64,000 nucleotides of DNA from Gadus chalcogrammus (GCF_026213295.1 NC_079419.1:21703180-21767179); one strand, 5' to 3'; counted from the first letter of the stretch, positions 1-11,290 are shown. Numbers and translations are program-made. The notes: a model not told the origin generated them from the sequence alone.

Positions 1-20
1 AAAAGTACATTAATTAGGCT

Positions 21-39
21 CCCCCCCCCCCCCCCCCCC
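21..39. repeat. poly-C tract
   Basis: An uninterrupted run of 19 C lies next to the window edge. It is a simple repeat and a likely place for sequencing or assembly length error. Confidence 0.9.
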
Positions 40-40
40 T

Positions 41-384
41 GTTTCTGGGAAGCATGTCCCCATGCTTCATAGTCCTATCATAAAGCCATCGCGCATTACC
101 AGTGAACATGCTTCTGACTGTCACATGCACTATCCCAAATCTATCCTGGTTTACTGTTATCCCAATATGCCTATTTACAATGTTTTATACTATTTTAATA
201 GGATATGTCAACGAGCAGTGCACAGAGGGCATAAGAGACAGAAATCTGTCAGGCACAGGTCCATATTCAGCCGTTCGAAAACCTCTCTCTGTGACTGGAT
301 GCGGTTCATTCACAGGTATGACTGTATACAATTGCTGCATTCGGTGCACATTGCAGACAATATACAGTAAATACATTTAAATCA
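41..384 (+). other. Upstream part of Merlin element, unresolved
   Basis: This stretch precedes the recognisable transposase exon. It has short open frames in two phases but none that I can tie to the transposase with confidence. It probably contains the 5' exon(s) of the Merlin element; no terminal inverted repeat was identified. Confidence 0.3.
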
Positions 385-1296
385 ATGTTTACTTTATGTT
401 TATTTAGATTTTCACAGGGACTACGCATGAGACAAATCGATATGATGGCTGACGACATAGCAGGGAGCTCTGCTACCCTCACTAAAATGTCTAAAAAGTT
501 GCGGAGGGTCTGTGTGACAGCGATTGAAAAATTTAAAAGACGGAGAGGACAGGTCATTGGTGGACGGAGAGAATTCGTCCAGATTGATGAGAGCCATTTC
601 CGACATAAAAGAAAGGTGTGTTTTGTCTTTCCGCCGCATCTCTTTCCGTGGCAATATCGGCCAATTTTAATACATAGGTGGAGTACAATTGGCTGCTTGA
701 GCACAAAAAAAATTATGTTGGGTCTACAATTATGAAGCCTATTCACAGTTATTCAGGTATTTGCGTTATGTTTCGTTCTTTGCTCTCATCCATTTTGTTT
801 GCTTTTTTTAATTACATTAATCCAACAGTATGGAAGAGGAAGAATGGCTGGAGGATGGAAGAGGAAGAAGTGGGTCTTTGGTATGTTGAGTGTGAGGAAT
901 GACGGGAGAAAGAAGGGTAAGCCAATACTGCGGCTGGTCGAAACAAGATCCAGAAGACACCTTCTACCAATGATTACGCGTCATGTGAGGCAGGGCTCCT
1001 CCATCGTAAGTGATGAGTGGCGGGCTTATCGTGTCCTCCCTGCATTAGGATACCGCCACTTCACGGTAAACCACAGCAGGTGGTACGTGGATCCACGTAC
1101 TGGTGCCCATACACAGAACATAGAGAGGGCATGGCGCACCTACAAGGAGCAGATATGGAGGCTACGTGGAAATAGAACGGAGAGTTTGCTCTCTGAGCAC
1201 CTCAATGTAATTGAGTGGAGTGAATGGCTGGGGAAAAAGCACAGACATGGGGTACTTGGTCAGCTCCTGTATGACATTTCTAAAATGTATAATTAA
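385..1296 (+). CDS. Merlin-type (IS1595/ISXO2-like) DDE transposase, two exons
   Basis: The protein resembles the ISXO2/IS1595 DDE transposase domain that defines the eukaryotic Merlin superfamily. The first exon runs to 615 and ends in a GT donor (GAAAG|GTGTG). The second starts at 829 after a CAG acceptor preceded by a T-rich tract. The phase is 0 on both sides, so the reading frame joins cleanly. The putative acidic triad is visible: Asp in VQIDES (about residue 68 of the first exon), Asp in IVSDEWRAY and Glu in NIERAW in the second exon. The C-terminus ends normally at 1296. The N-terminal part and the element ends are not resolved, so it may be a 5'-incomplete copy. No stop or frameshift is visible in the two exons. 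Family assignment is firm; activity is unknown. Confidence 0.8.
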
Positions 1297-1860
1297 ATAT
1301 TTCACTGTATTTCCTTGTTGTTTTGTTGTGTGTTATTGCCATTGATGAATTGGTAACGCTTTAGATTCTAAATTCCATTCTTGACATCTAAAGTAATTTG
1401 CTACGGAGTAATGCTGGTTGCTCTCTATCCGTTAAATAGGGAATGTATTTCATGTATTTTAAAACCTATTTAGAATGGCTGACCTTAAATAAAACGACAG
1501 TGAAAGAGACTGAAGGCTGTTATACCGTGTAGTGCACTCTACAATAAAAGGCTGACACGGTCATCGTGGGATTTACTATAACTTTTACTCGGCGACTTAC
1601 ATGTATATCACAGTCTACTGCCAGTATGCCTACTGCATTCGGGGTAATGCAGTTAACGTAATGCACATAACAACAGAGAGGCAAACATAATTTTGCCTTT
1701 GTGGGCACGCTAACGTTACGTATTAGCAGCGAGACTAGCTAGCTACTATGGGTTTCTACAGGGTTTTGAGCTAAGCGTTAGCCGAAAACTGCAACATTTT
1801 GAGAGTTATTGTGAAACCGCTAACTTTTACCGGTGTCAGACTGGATTTTTTTAAATAAAG
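1297..1860. other. No gene recognised
   Basis: AT-rich sequence after the Merlin transposase stop. It presumably holds the element's 3' flank. I see no coding region, RNA gene or clear repeat boundary. Confidence 0.5.
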
Positions 1861-2460
1861 GTTATTCATGATGACCCATAAATGGTGAGCAGACCATCAT
1901 CACATGCCTTATAAAGGATATTATGAATCATTACTAACTCATTGAAACCTGCTTGCTTAATCATTTGTAAAATGTGAGCAGACCATTATTATATATCTTA
2001 TTAATGATCTTATAATTAATTAGAAAATGGTTTGAAAAATGTTCATACAAACATGACTACTCGTTTACAAATAGCTTGCTAATGTCCTTATAAATGATCT
2101 TTTAGATCGTTAGAAAATCATTTGAAACACGTTCATAAATACATCTATACTCATTAAAAAATAGCTTACTAATGTCCTTATATATGATATTATAGATCAT
2201 TAGAAAATCATTTGGAACATGTTTGTAAATACATTAATACATGTTTGTAAATACATTAATACTCATTTATAAATCCCTAACTAATGTCCTTATAAAAACC
2301 TCTTATAGATCATTAGAAAACAGGTTCATAAATACATTACTACTCATTTACAAATACATTACTAAGGTTTGTAAATGTTGGGATAACAATTTGTAAATGA
2401 TGAACAAACTATGAACAAATGCTTCATAAATGGTTTATTATGGAGGGTTATTATAAAGTG
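1860..2460. repeat. Imperfect ~90-110 bp AT-rich tandem repeats
   Basis: A diverged unit containing TTAGAAAA, ATTTGTAAATACATTA-like and CTAATGTCCTTATA segments recurs at least four times; TTAGAAAA occurs near 2018, 2111, 2199 and 2311. The block ends in TTATAAAGTGTTACC just before the retroviral LTR. It looks like an array inside an old non-coding element, but I cannot name the family. Confidence 0.6.
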
Positions 2461-2489
2461 TTACCAAATCGGGTTAAGACAAAGATTGA

Positions 2490-2723
2490 TGTGGGCGGAA
2501 ACCTCCATTGGAACAAAGGAATTGTTGCATGTATGTGTCTATAAGAGTAAGCTGTGATCGGTGTTCGAGCAGTGACTCTATAGATCTACTCAGGCTGTTA
2601 TCGTTGTTGTTTTTCTTCACGATAAAGTCTTTTGTCAATTCTTGCTCCGGACCCTTCGATTTATTTTATCTCTCTCTCTCTTGAATTAGTCTAAGTGTTT
2701 TATATCTCGATTAATCTTCAACA
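2490..2723 (+). repeat. Retroviral 5' LTR (endogenous retrovirus)
   Basis: The block begins TGTGGG and ends in CA. It contains a TATAAGAG box near 2540 and a downstream CT-rich segment. It is followed three bases later by TGGCGTCGCGACCAGGAC (2727-2744), placed and shaped like a tRNA primer-binding site. A gag gene follows on the same strand. No matching 3' LTR was found in the window, so the exact 5' edge is inferred from TG alone. Confidence 0.6.
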
Positions 2724-2726
2724 TAT

Positions 2727-2744
2727 TGGCGTCGCGACCAGGAC
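2727..2744 (+). promoter_or_regulatory. Putative retroviral primer-binding site
   Basis: An 18-base segment starting TGG lies immediately after the LTR end, where minus-strand DNA synthesis would be primed. The sequence is of the TGGCG type, resembling Arg-tRNA-type primer sites, but the tRNA assignment is only inferred. Confidence 0.5.
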
Positions 2745-4279
2745 TGAAAAGAGACAGCCCAACTGCCGGGCTGCAAGGCGGGGCGCGGACGGATCACACA
2801 ACCAAGCGCACAAAATTATTCTCGGTAAGTTTGGCTTACCACTAATTTAATGGTTGGTTGATCTGTTTTTGCCCCGTCTGAACGCTTGGTGAACGGGTAA
2901 AGTGTCTCTTCAGTCAAACGAATCTGAGTTAAAGAGAGAGAGAGAGAGACGGGAGCTCCGGAAAAGATTGACGTGCGCGCGCACATAGGCCCTAGGCGCT
3001 CTGTGGTTCTAAATGACCAAGACGCTTTGTGGCTCCATATGTTGATACGAGTTGTTGTTATTTGGTGTTTTGAGGTTTTGGTTAAATAGACCTACTATAA
3101 ATTCCTGTGGCTGTATTCTAGAGGATCGAATTAGTGGGAAAGTTCCAATAGGACAGTACAGGTCCGCAGGTCGATTGAAGTGCCTGTTGGATGTCTGAGA
3201 GTATCCCAGAGAGCTGGGTTGGAATTCATTGCCGTCGATGAATTCATTTTTATTCGAGAGAGGCTTCCTTGGGATGCCGACTGGTGAATTTTCAATTCTA
3301 ATCTTGGAGCGGTTGAACTGCAAATCCTGCACCAATTGATGGTGAATTTCTAGTTCCGATTTTGGCCTTTTTGAGAAAGCAGGCTTCTCGCACTTTTGAA
3401 TAGATAAGGTTCTTGGTTAGGGTACCGTTTGAGTTGGTATTTTGAGAAGTTTCTTGTCTGTTTTTGATCTGGTCGAGTGTTTATGTATTCAGCCATTGTT
3501 TTGGAAGAATAGGTTTGTTGTTTGGAGTGCCATGTGAATGAGTTTAATGTGCTGATCGTGGACCGATTGAGATGCAGCTCTTGGATAAACTGAAATAGTT
3601 AATTTGTAATTCTGATCTTGGCACTGCGAAGCGATAGGTACTTGTTTGAAATTCTGGTTGGTTGATTATCCATCCAACCGTTCATGTTTTAATCAAAAGG
3701 CCAGTTTCTACGCTCGGTCAACCTTTTATTTGTAATTAATTACAAACAATTCAGACATTTTTCAATATAATATAAAGAAATTGTTTGAATCGGCTTATTG
3801 TCTGTATTTAAGTTGTGTTAGGATTAAGTTACCTCGGAGATTTTTACGACCCGGTTTATTTGTTGTTGATTCTGTCATAAATAAATTAGGCGGACAGAGA
3901 ATAGTTAATTTGTTTGAAGTAATTGATAATCATAAATAAATTAGACGGATAGAGAATAGTTAATTTGTTGAAGTAATGAATAAATGTGTAAATCTTCTTT
4001 GACTTAAACATAATCGCGCTGACTCTAACTTCATGTGCAAGAGCACACACAGGGGACGAGCAGGAGCCTGCAAGGCAGGGTTGAGTATTGATAACAGTGA
4101 AGGGTTGGGGCCACATTCCAATCTTCGGGAGGGAGAAGAGCGCCGGGGAAGAGTTCACATTTGTAGCTTAGAAATAATAAAGTATTTCAACTAACTATTA
4201 GAATAAACTCAAATAAATTGTATTAATAAATAGTGTATTTCAGAACAAATAAATAAAATAAATAAAGTAATAATTTAAA
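2745..4279 (+). other. Retroviral leader, non-coding
   Basis: About 1.5 kb between primer site and gag. It contains a short GA repeat near 2934 and no coding frame that I can support. It is long for a retroviral leader, so an old insertion or a packaging region is possible. The last 400 bases are A/T rich and contain AATAAATAAATA-like runs. Confidence 0.45.
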
Positions 4280-5994
4280 ATGGCACCAACAGCGGTAGAG
4301 ATTTTGAGTAGAGACCGTCTATTGCTCAAAGGTGAGATGAAAAAGATCTCTGAGAAATGGGAAGAAAAGACAGAAGGATCAGGCACTATATGGCCCATGG
4401 GAGGGAATTTTGATTCAATAATGTATAGGGACATGGAGGTAGTAATAAGGAATTACATAGATAACAGAAGTGGAAAAACGGCCTCAGCAAAGAGGGACAG
4501 GGAAAAGTTAGTTCTAGCTTTGTTCTTAGAGGAAGGAGAGAGATGGTGAATATTACAGAGAGTGGCGGGAGAAATAATAGCTAATAACAACAAGGCTCAA
4601 CCATTGCCTCTGAAGGTTGAGCCACCGCTGCACAAACTAGTATCATTGTACCCATTGCTAAAAGACAACGTAGAATCTAAAGGGGAAGTCACACTAGATG
4701 AAGGAGATAATAAATGTAACACACAGGGGAGGAGGGGCGCACCCATACACATGGACTGTTATGAGGGGATCAGGAAAGCAAGGGAAGAGTGTAACGATAC
4801 TGACATCAATACTAGTGAGAGTGAAAACGGGAATAAAGAAGAGGAGAAGGATGACATTGAGCATGTAGGCGAAGGGTCATCACAACCATATGTAAAACAC
4901 ATTACTAAGAATGCTAAGAGGAAATTAAAGAAGCGGAACGAAAGACAGAAGGAGAGGTCTAGTGGGATACAAGGGGCAGAGGAGCCTGACTGCAGTACAT
5001 CAGTACTAAGCCCCACACCACTCGAGTTAGATGAGAAACTAAGGAAATCACAAAGAGAAGAAAAAGCACCCGAAACTTCCCCAGGAAATTATCCTGTTCT
5101 AGTCAAAGGACAACAGGTCCATTATCAAGCTAACATAATTAACAGGGCGTCTAAATGGATTAGAACATTTGAGGAGCTCACAGTGGGAAAGCTGATTGCA
5201 GTGGACGACCTGAAAGCTCTGTTGGCAAGAGTATTGGGGTTATCCAAGATGGAGTTTGTACTGAGGAATGGAGGGTTGAATATCATTACAGAGGGGCGAT
5301 GTGGGCCACACTCAGGAGGGAGTTCCCGGTCCGCATGGATCCTAAAAACAGGAGAGGTCTCCCCATTGGTGACACAGAGAACCCTGCATCCTACCTGCAG
5401 GCCCAAGTAGACAGATGGCGCATGGAGACGGATGAGGATCCTGAGATCCATCCGGTGTTCTCTGTCATGTTTAGAAACTCTGTGATAGAGACACTTCCCA
5501 GCCAAATCAAAGCCAAGCTAGAGGATGTGGTTGGACAGAGGAAGCTATATCAGCTTCAGCTGGAAGATCTCACAACGAAGGAAAGAGATAAGAAGAGACA
5601 GGCAGGTGTTTTAGAACCAGCTGCTGTAATATCGCAAGCCGTCCAGCAGGGCGCACCTCAAAACCAATATCCACGACAGGCATTCTCTCTCCCAGTACAA
5701 CAGCATCAGAGCCAACTGTCACCTACTCCAACTGTTACACATGTACACATCCATAATTATGGGAACCCCACAAATAAAAATAGACAGAATCAGTACAAGG
5801 GGCCCCAAGGACAGATTAGAAACAATCAACAACAAGTATCCCAAGGACAACGCAGAGGTCCTTTAATATGTTATGGGTGCAACCAGGAAGGACATTCTAA
5901 GAAGGATTGTTTAACTAACCCTTTTCCACCACAGCAAACACAGGGTAACAGCGACCAGGGACAGGCGGGTCCCTTTATGGGTCAGGGATACTAG
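4280..5994 (+). pseudogene. gag: Endogenous retrovirus gag polyprotein (broken)
   Basis: Gag builds the retroviral particle (matrix, capsid, nucleocapsid). The start at 4280 gives a charged N-terminal region. An in-frame TGA at 4547-4549 interrupts it, and the frame resumes through a long acidic/basic Glu-Lys-rich stretch. A frameshift near 5280-5300 moves the capsid-like part into another frame (5299 onward), which contains ENPASYLQAQVDRW. The C-terminal part is Gln-rich and ends with a nucleocapsid zinc knuckle, CYGCNQEGHSKKDC (CX2CX4HX4C, near 5869-5910). A TAG at 5992-5994 closes gag, and protease-like sequence continues in the same frame. An old, non-functional copy; the single knuckle and TAG arrangement suggest a gamma/epsilon-type fish retrovirus. 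Confidence 0.75.
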
Positions 5995-6246
5995 GGGTGC
6001 CCAGAGAATCCACAGGGGGAGGGTCAGCTTGTAGCAATCACAAAACAAGCTGATGAGGAACCAATACTGCAGGTTCTGATAAATTATAGAGGCACGCCAA
6101 TGATGGCCCACACTGGAGCCACTTACACTTGCGTAGGTCCAAATTATGCCTCTCACCTCCCCATGGCAGGAAAATTCACCAAAACTTTAGAATTCTCGGG
6201 ACACACGCAGTTAATACCTATGACAGCTCCAAGGATGACAATATGA
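5995..6246 (+). pseudogene. pro: Retroviral protease remnant, in frame after gag stop
   Basis: The frame continues past the gag TAG. About 45 residues later comes MMAHTGATYTC, which aligns with the retropepsin active site, but the expected catalytic Asp is replaced by His. The frame ends at a TGA about 84 codons after gag, and tetranucleotide repeat sequence begins soon after. The rest of protease and reverse transcriptase are missing here. Same-frame placement behind UAG matches translational readthrough as used by gammaretroviruses, but this copy could not give an active protease. Confidence 0.6.
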
Positions 6247-6287
6247 GAATTCTTATTTTAAGTTGTATATGTGAGCGAATGAGTGAG

Positions 6288-6390
6288 GAGTGAGTGAGTG
6301 AGTGAGTGAGTGAGTGAGTGAGTGAGTGAGTGAGTGAGTGAGTGAGTGAGTGAGTGAGTGAGTGAGTGAGTGAGTGAGTGAGTGAGTGAG
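6288..6390. repeat. (TGAG)n microsatellite
   Basis: About 26 uninterrupted TGAG units, preceded by degenerate units from about 6275. It sits at the point where the retroviral protease reading frame is lost. Confidence 0.95.
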
Positions 6391-7078
6391 AAAGAGTTAG
6401 CATTGAGTTGAGTTACAGGGGTCAGATGAAGTGATTTGTGAAGAGTGAGACAGAGAAGAGGAAGAGTGTATGGATTGGCAACGAGAAGTGGCGATGAGAT
6501 TGGAGAAGGCTTTCCGGTTAGAATTTTCTTTGGGGAGATTCAAATCTTTCGATGGCCTTTTAAGATTAATAATCTAGTTTTGGAGTGTGTCCAAAAACGA
6601 ATAAACCAGAAAGGAAAGGAAAGGATTACTGAAAGTGAAAATGGTTATGGAGATTTGTGAAAGCAAAGGAAGTAGGTAAAGAGAGGTAAAGAGAGTTAGA
6701 GAGAAGGAACGTAAGTAAGGAAAACCCGCCGGTGGGGGCTGGACAGAGGGACAACAGAGATAAAGAGATTGAATTTGCATTGTGCTGAATAGATTATTTG
6801 TGCGCTTGGATGTACTCTGTAATTGGTTCCTGAATGTAACCCATGTCCACTGTTTTAGAAAAAACGTAGAACCACCACTGGGATTGGTGATTCTGTGGTT
6901 CTTGGAGACTCTCCAACGAGTCGGAACACCATGTGGTATATATCATTACATCTTGGTACACAGAGCACTGGTGAGACAACGGGTTGGATCAGAGGGAGAA
7001 GGTGTTTGGAGAAGGGAGAGGAATGTATAGAAAGCAAAAAGGGCGGATGCGGACCGACCCGGAGCTAATAAATCAGCG
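6391..7078. other. Purine-rich sequence without a recognised gene
   Basis: A G/A-rich region with no supportable coding frame. It separates the protease remnant from the SINE and is foreign to the retroviral coding sequence or too decayed to recognise. Confidence 0.4.
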
Positions 7079-7200
7079 GAGAGGTGGCTGGGGTAGGTTT
7101 AGCTCAGGAGTTAGAGAAGTTGTCTTGTAACCGAAGGGTTGCTGGTTCGATCCCCATCTCTCCTAGCTGAGTGTTGACGTGTCCCTGAGCAAGTTACATG
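7079..7200 (+). mobile_element. tRNA-derived SINE
   Basis: The block contains an internal RNA polymerase III promoter in tRNA layout: an A-box-like TTTAGCTCAGGAGTTAGAG near 7099 and a B box, GGTTGCTGGTTCGATCCC, at 7137-7154. Spacing and order are those of tRNA-derived SINE heads. No intact cloverleaf with anticodon loop is evident, so a functional tRNA gene is unlikely. The 3' end is not resolved. Confidence 0.75.
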
Positions 7201-8207
7201 GTGATTACAGGATTTAGGAATAATTATCTAGACTCCAAAACATGAGCAATTAGCATTAAAAATTGTCTGCACACCACACTCCACATGAGTCAATGGGTTC
7301 AATGGCGCCAGGGTAAAGTGACTCATCAAAAGAGGAGCGGACCCAACCCATGGACTCTGCGTGGATAGGTGGATGTTATTTTGGTGCTTGGACCTGACGA
7401 GGTCTAGGTGCCAAGATAACAACACAAATAAAATATTTCCTTCGAGATTATGCTAAGTAATAGACAATTTATTAAAAGTGATCTTATAATTTAGAAAAAA
7501 CAACGGCAATACTTAAAAATTAGACCAAATAAGTATGATAAAACGTTATCCAAATTTCTAATTTAGGTTATCCACAATGACAAATGTCATTCAAAATAAA
7601 TAAGTAAAATAAAATAAGAAAGGATGTGTCTGTGAGCCTGTTCTCGTGTGTGTGTGTCAGGGCTGCCGAGGTAGGGGAGAATCCTATCCTACTCCGAGTG
7701 ATGGAGTACACAAGGGGATACACAAGCACACTTCAGATAAAACAATATGGTTAATTAGTAAATTGAAACAATGTATCAATTCAGTGTTGAATAAACTAGT
7801 TAAGATCAACATAGAGGGTTTGGGTTTGGTAGAGTAGTGAATCAAAATATGGAAAACACTAAATGCAAGCAATAGGTAGAATAAAAGGTTTAATTAGGTC
7901 ATCCAATTTAAATAGATAGTGAAGGGCAATCGGGTAGGATTATGAAGAGAATTGTGATTTTGAGTAACGGTTAAGACAGAAGCGAGTCGCCCAATATTGA
8001 AAATGCAAGTTTTAATATTGTGATTTTTGTTTTCTTTCACATCTCCCTAGTTAAGGACAATAGGTGGATTGACGCCACATCTGCTGGGAAGGAGTCATAC
8101 ATGCTATGTTGTCAAATTGGATTCGGAAGTAGTGGGTTTACCTTCAAATGCCACTAATGCTGCTGCAACACTTTAATAATTTTAACTCTGATAAATTATC
8201 TTTTGTT
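7201..8207. other. No gene recognised
   Basis: About 1 kb, AT-rich in its second half, with no protein similarity that I recognise. It lies between the SINE and an unidentified structured block and may include the SINE tail. Confidence 0.4.
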
Positions 8208-8640
8208 TTATAGTCGCCCTGATGTGTATTCATTACGCACACACATGGCTGCATAAGGCAGATGCGGCTGAAGACTCTGTCTCCATCCCTCCACTTTGCG
8301 ATCTATACCACCATATAGGTGGGGATTGATCGTATCCCAGGTACGGCATCCTGCAATAAGCCAGTATGGAAGGCTGGTTAGCCAACGACGGGTAAGATCC
8401 CACCTTGAAGCCCGGGACAACCTAAAACAGGCACAGTCACGATTACTTGGCAGAGTCACTGTGAGCATTGGCTCACTTGAACATGAAGTGACGAACTGCA
8501 ACCATCATAGGGAAAGCCGGCTGATGAAAGGTGGAGGGGGAACAGGAGTCAGATATGTCAGCTCTGGCAGCAGAGGTGGTCTTGAAATGGGGCGTGTCGC
8601 GTTTTATTTTATTTTATTTTACCTTTGTGGTATAGAAGCC
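8208..8640 (+). other. Unidentified GC-balanced block with (TTTTA)n tail
   Basis: Unlike its AT-rich surroundings, this ~400-bp block has balanced composition, contains short palindromic segments (for example CACCATATAGGTGG near 8309), and ends in a TTTTA/ATTTT repeat (about 8601-8621). A unit with such a tail resembles a retroposed RNA or SINE body. An open frame of about 115 codons crosses it but has no recognisable motif. I do not know what it is. Confidence 0.3.
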
Positions 8641-8944
8641 CACTAACGCATGTACGTTTTTTCGGTTTAGTGCATGACTTTGGAACAGCGTGGTTTCAGG
8701 CGGCTGATGGTAAACCCACCCATATTGGGCTTTGTATTTGTACATACTGGTTTCGATTTCCCTTCCCAAAAGATTGGTTTCAGTTTACTGATGCTTACGG
8801 TTAGATGTTTCGACGTTGGGTGCACCAGCGGCGTTGTTAGATTTGTTTATCATTTAATGCGCATGGTTTTGACCATTGCGCAAGGGGGGAGGTACTGAGG
8901 AGAATTAGGAAAAAAATTGAAAACAAGGTTTTTCTTCACCATAC
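8641..8944. other. No gene recognised
   Basis: T-rich spacer between the unidentified block and the retroviral integrase remnant. Nothing supportable seen. Confidence 0.4.
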
Positions 8945-9893
8945 TTGCAAACAATGATTGACTTCCAGCTAAATGAGTGTGAAATATTTGAAAAAACAGT
9001 GTTCAACAGATGGGTAGAAACAGTCCCATCAGAAGACCAAAGTGCGGCTACGGTAATCAAGTTTCTGACTAGAGAAGTCATGCCAAGGTTTGGAATTCCG
9101 TCACAAATTAGCTCAGGCGATAGGGCAGCGTCTATTCAGAAAACACTCAAACAAGTGATTTAACATCTGCATGTCAAACAAAGATTAGGCTGTGTCTACA
9201 TTCCTCAAACCACAAGGTATGGTTGAGAGAGGAATGGGACGCTTAAGACAAAGATTAACAAAATTAAACTAATTAAAAAATTAGACTAATGCACTATTAC
9301 TGACACTAATGAGTTATCGCATGAAAACTAACAGAACGACGCATCTAACCCCGCATGAAATGCTTACGGGTCGACCCATGCCTTCACCTGTCATTCGAGG
9401 GCCTCATAAAGGACCTCCATTAGAACAATTGGAAACTGAATTAAGACGCTATATGGGACAACTAACTGGCATACACAGGCTTATTTTTGAACAGGAGAAA
9501 GACAGAGTTCCAGAGTTGGAGAAGGAGCCACCAAGGGGGGTGGAGCCAGGTGACCAAGTGTACCTAAGGGTGTTCAGGAGAAAGTGGAACGAGCCCAGGA
9601 GAGAAGGGCCATACAAAGTCACCAACGCAACACCAACAGCCATCCAAGTGGAAGGAAGTGCCACGTGGTATCATCTCAACCACTGCACAAAAGCCGCACA
9701 ACCCAGGGATGAGCGTGAGGAGGAGGAGCCAGACGCAGACACACCTGGGGCTGACAAGCTGCCCCAGGACCAGATCCAGTCGAGGCAAGAGATACAGCAA
9801 CATGATGATGCTGAAAACGGGGAGCCTGTTCCTGATCCTTTACGGGTTGTGCCAGATTCCGCTGGCACAAGGACAGACCCCGAGGAAGAATGA
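8945..9893 (+). pseudogene. pol: Endogenous retrovirus integrase remnant (3' end of pol)
   Basis: Fragments of retroviral integrase lie in order across several frames. The first (to about 9163) covers catalytic-core sequence such as FNRWVETVPSED and is followed by frameshifts and stops. The last (9309-9893) holds the C-terminal DNA-binding region with GDQVYLRVFRRKW and an SH3-like WYHLNHC segment. Reverse transcriptase and RNase H are absent, so a deletion or replacement of several kilobases separates this from the protease remnant. The extreme 3' end overlaps the start of env in another frame, as in many simple retroviruses. Non-functional. Confidence 0.75.
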
Positions 9894-10500
9894 AACCATG
9901 GAGACAACACAGACCTGGAAGAGCCAGGAATCAGGGGCTGGTACTGAAGGAAGCCAGAGAGGAACACAGGACAATCCGGCCCCAACTCATTCAGGACTAG
10001 TTAACAAGAAAGGGAAAATAGTCTTATATGCTCAGATACCACCGCAGAACCAAGTTAATGAATTTGTGTTTACTGTTATGTCGGATAACCAACCGTTATG
10101 TGCATTAACCTTCCGCCATAAATTTGAACATGTGCATAGGAAAAATCGGTGTGAAGTACATATCCAATTTAATCCAATGAAATGGTGTTTAACAGTAACG
10201 TCAGGAAAACATGGGGCTATAACAGAAAGTATAAATTAAATATGAGAGAATATATACTTCTTAAAGCTGTGGCTTGGCAGAACAGACAAGCTTTAGATTG
10301 GCTTTTAGCAGAAAAGGGGGGAGTTTGTGCTCTTATAGGTGAAAAGTGTTGTACCTTCATTCCAAATAATACTGCCCCAGATGGATCATTCACACTTGCG
10401 ATGAACAACCTAAAACGTTTAAGAAAGGAGTTAAAGGAAAATGCAGGCCATGATCAGGGAATGTTTGGATGACTGGAAACAAGGTTTGGTATGTGGGGAA
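9802..10500 (+). pseudogene. env: Endogenous retrovirus envelope remnant (broken)
   Basis: An ATG at 9802 starts a hydrophobic signal-peptide-like segment of about 24 residues (LKTGSLFLILYGLCQIPLAQG) that overlaps the end of pol. The surface subunit is much too short, implying a large internal deletion. After a frameshift near 10200-10240 a transmembrane-subunit segment appears, with the CX6CC motif as CALIGEKCC in the typical LQNRQALDWLLAEKG-like context (about 10270-10360). The frame stops at 10472, and pogo-like sequence on the other strand begins around 10500. Envelope proteins mediate entry; this one is truncated, frameshifted and lacks most of SU. Confidence 0.7.
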
Positions 10501-11290
10501 TGATGTTCTCCAGCTCCATCTTCTCAGGTGTGTCGGTCACGATTCTTGTTTTTACTCTCTTATCATTCTGGGCCTTCTTGTTGTGGCTTTTGGCAGAGGA
10601 TGTATGACTTCTGGAGACACATAACCCAAATGAGCACAAGAACCATTATCGTCACTTGATGAGTGCTTTGGATTTGGTTCTGGAAGAGTGGCAGGTGGCT
10701 CCACTGGATCTACACCTGCTTCAAGACCTGTAGCATGGGTTGGCTCCTTGTGTGATGGTACAGGCAGGTCAGCAGCAGCACTGGTGGAGGGCTCTTCTGG
10801 GTTTGGCCTGTCTGTTACCATTGATGGGGCATAATCTTCATCTGGGAAGGTATTCCTGTTGAACGGGAATATGCCCGTTGCTCTGAAACCTGATGTGATA
10901 TTTGTGGGTGTCATTGCAGGCATAAATGCTTGCTTAACAAGTTCTGCAACCTCGTAAATCGATACGGTTCGACCAGGATGTGTGACGACTGAAGGTTTTC
11001 AGTGGTCCATACGCTGTTTTGACCAATGGTTGCAAACGGTGTGAGGTGGCAGGGTGAGCATAACTACACCATTTTCTTTAGAAGTTGTCACCGCCTTCAG
11101 TGAGATGTGAGATTTATGGTTGTCCAGAATGAGCAGGACTGGGTGATCGATGGAGCAGTTGGTGTGGCGGATGAAGTGCTCCAGGTAGATGGTGAAGGCT
11201 TCTTCATTCATCCATCCAGGCTTTAAGACACACCGGCACGCCCGGTCACGCCCACACCACCATAAAACACCGGTGTAGATGTGCAATCAT
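10490..11290 (-). pseudogene. pogo/Tigger-like DDE transposase fragment
   Basis: Two minus-strand pieces come from the C-terminal half of a pogo-type (DDE_1 superfamily) transposase. Near 11000-11286 a catalytic-region segment includes VLLILDNHKSH followed by LTLPPHT. The second piece (10552-10923) contains SGFRATGIFPFNRN and an acidic, Pro/Ser-rich tail. A further stretch with TRIVTDTPEK near 10500-10560 fits the family's extreme C-terminus. A frameshift or stop separates the pieces near 10950-11000. The N-terminal DNA-binding part is missing. It abuts and probably truncates the retroviral env. Confidence 0.65.

Noticed and set aside
6218..6403. Open frame of Ser-Leu-Thr-His repeats
   Set aside because: It is the translation of the (TGAG)n microsatellite and has no coding support.
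7085..7160. Functional tRNA gene
   Set aside because: The A and B boxes are present, but I could not form a convincing cloverleaf with an anticodon arm. The unit sits in repeat-like context, so a SINE head is the better reading.
10496..10605. Env membrane anchor continuing on the plus strand
   Set aside because: A hydrophobic frame exists here, but the opposite strand reads as the C-terminus of the pogo-like transposase (TRIVTDTPEK), which is the more specific match. I ended env at about 10500 with some doubt.
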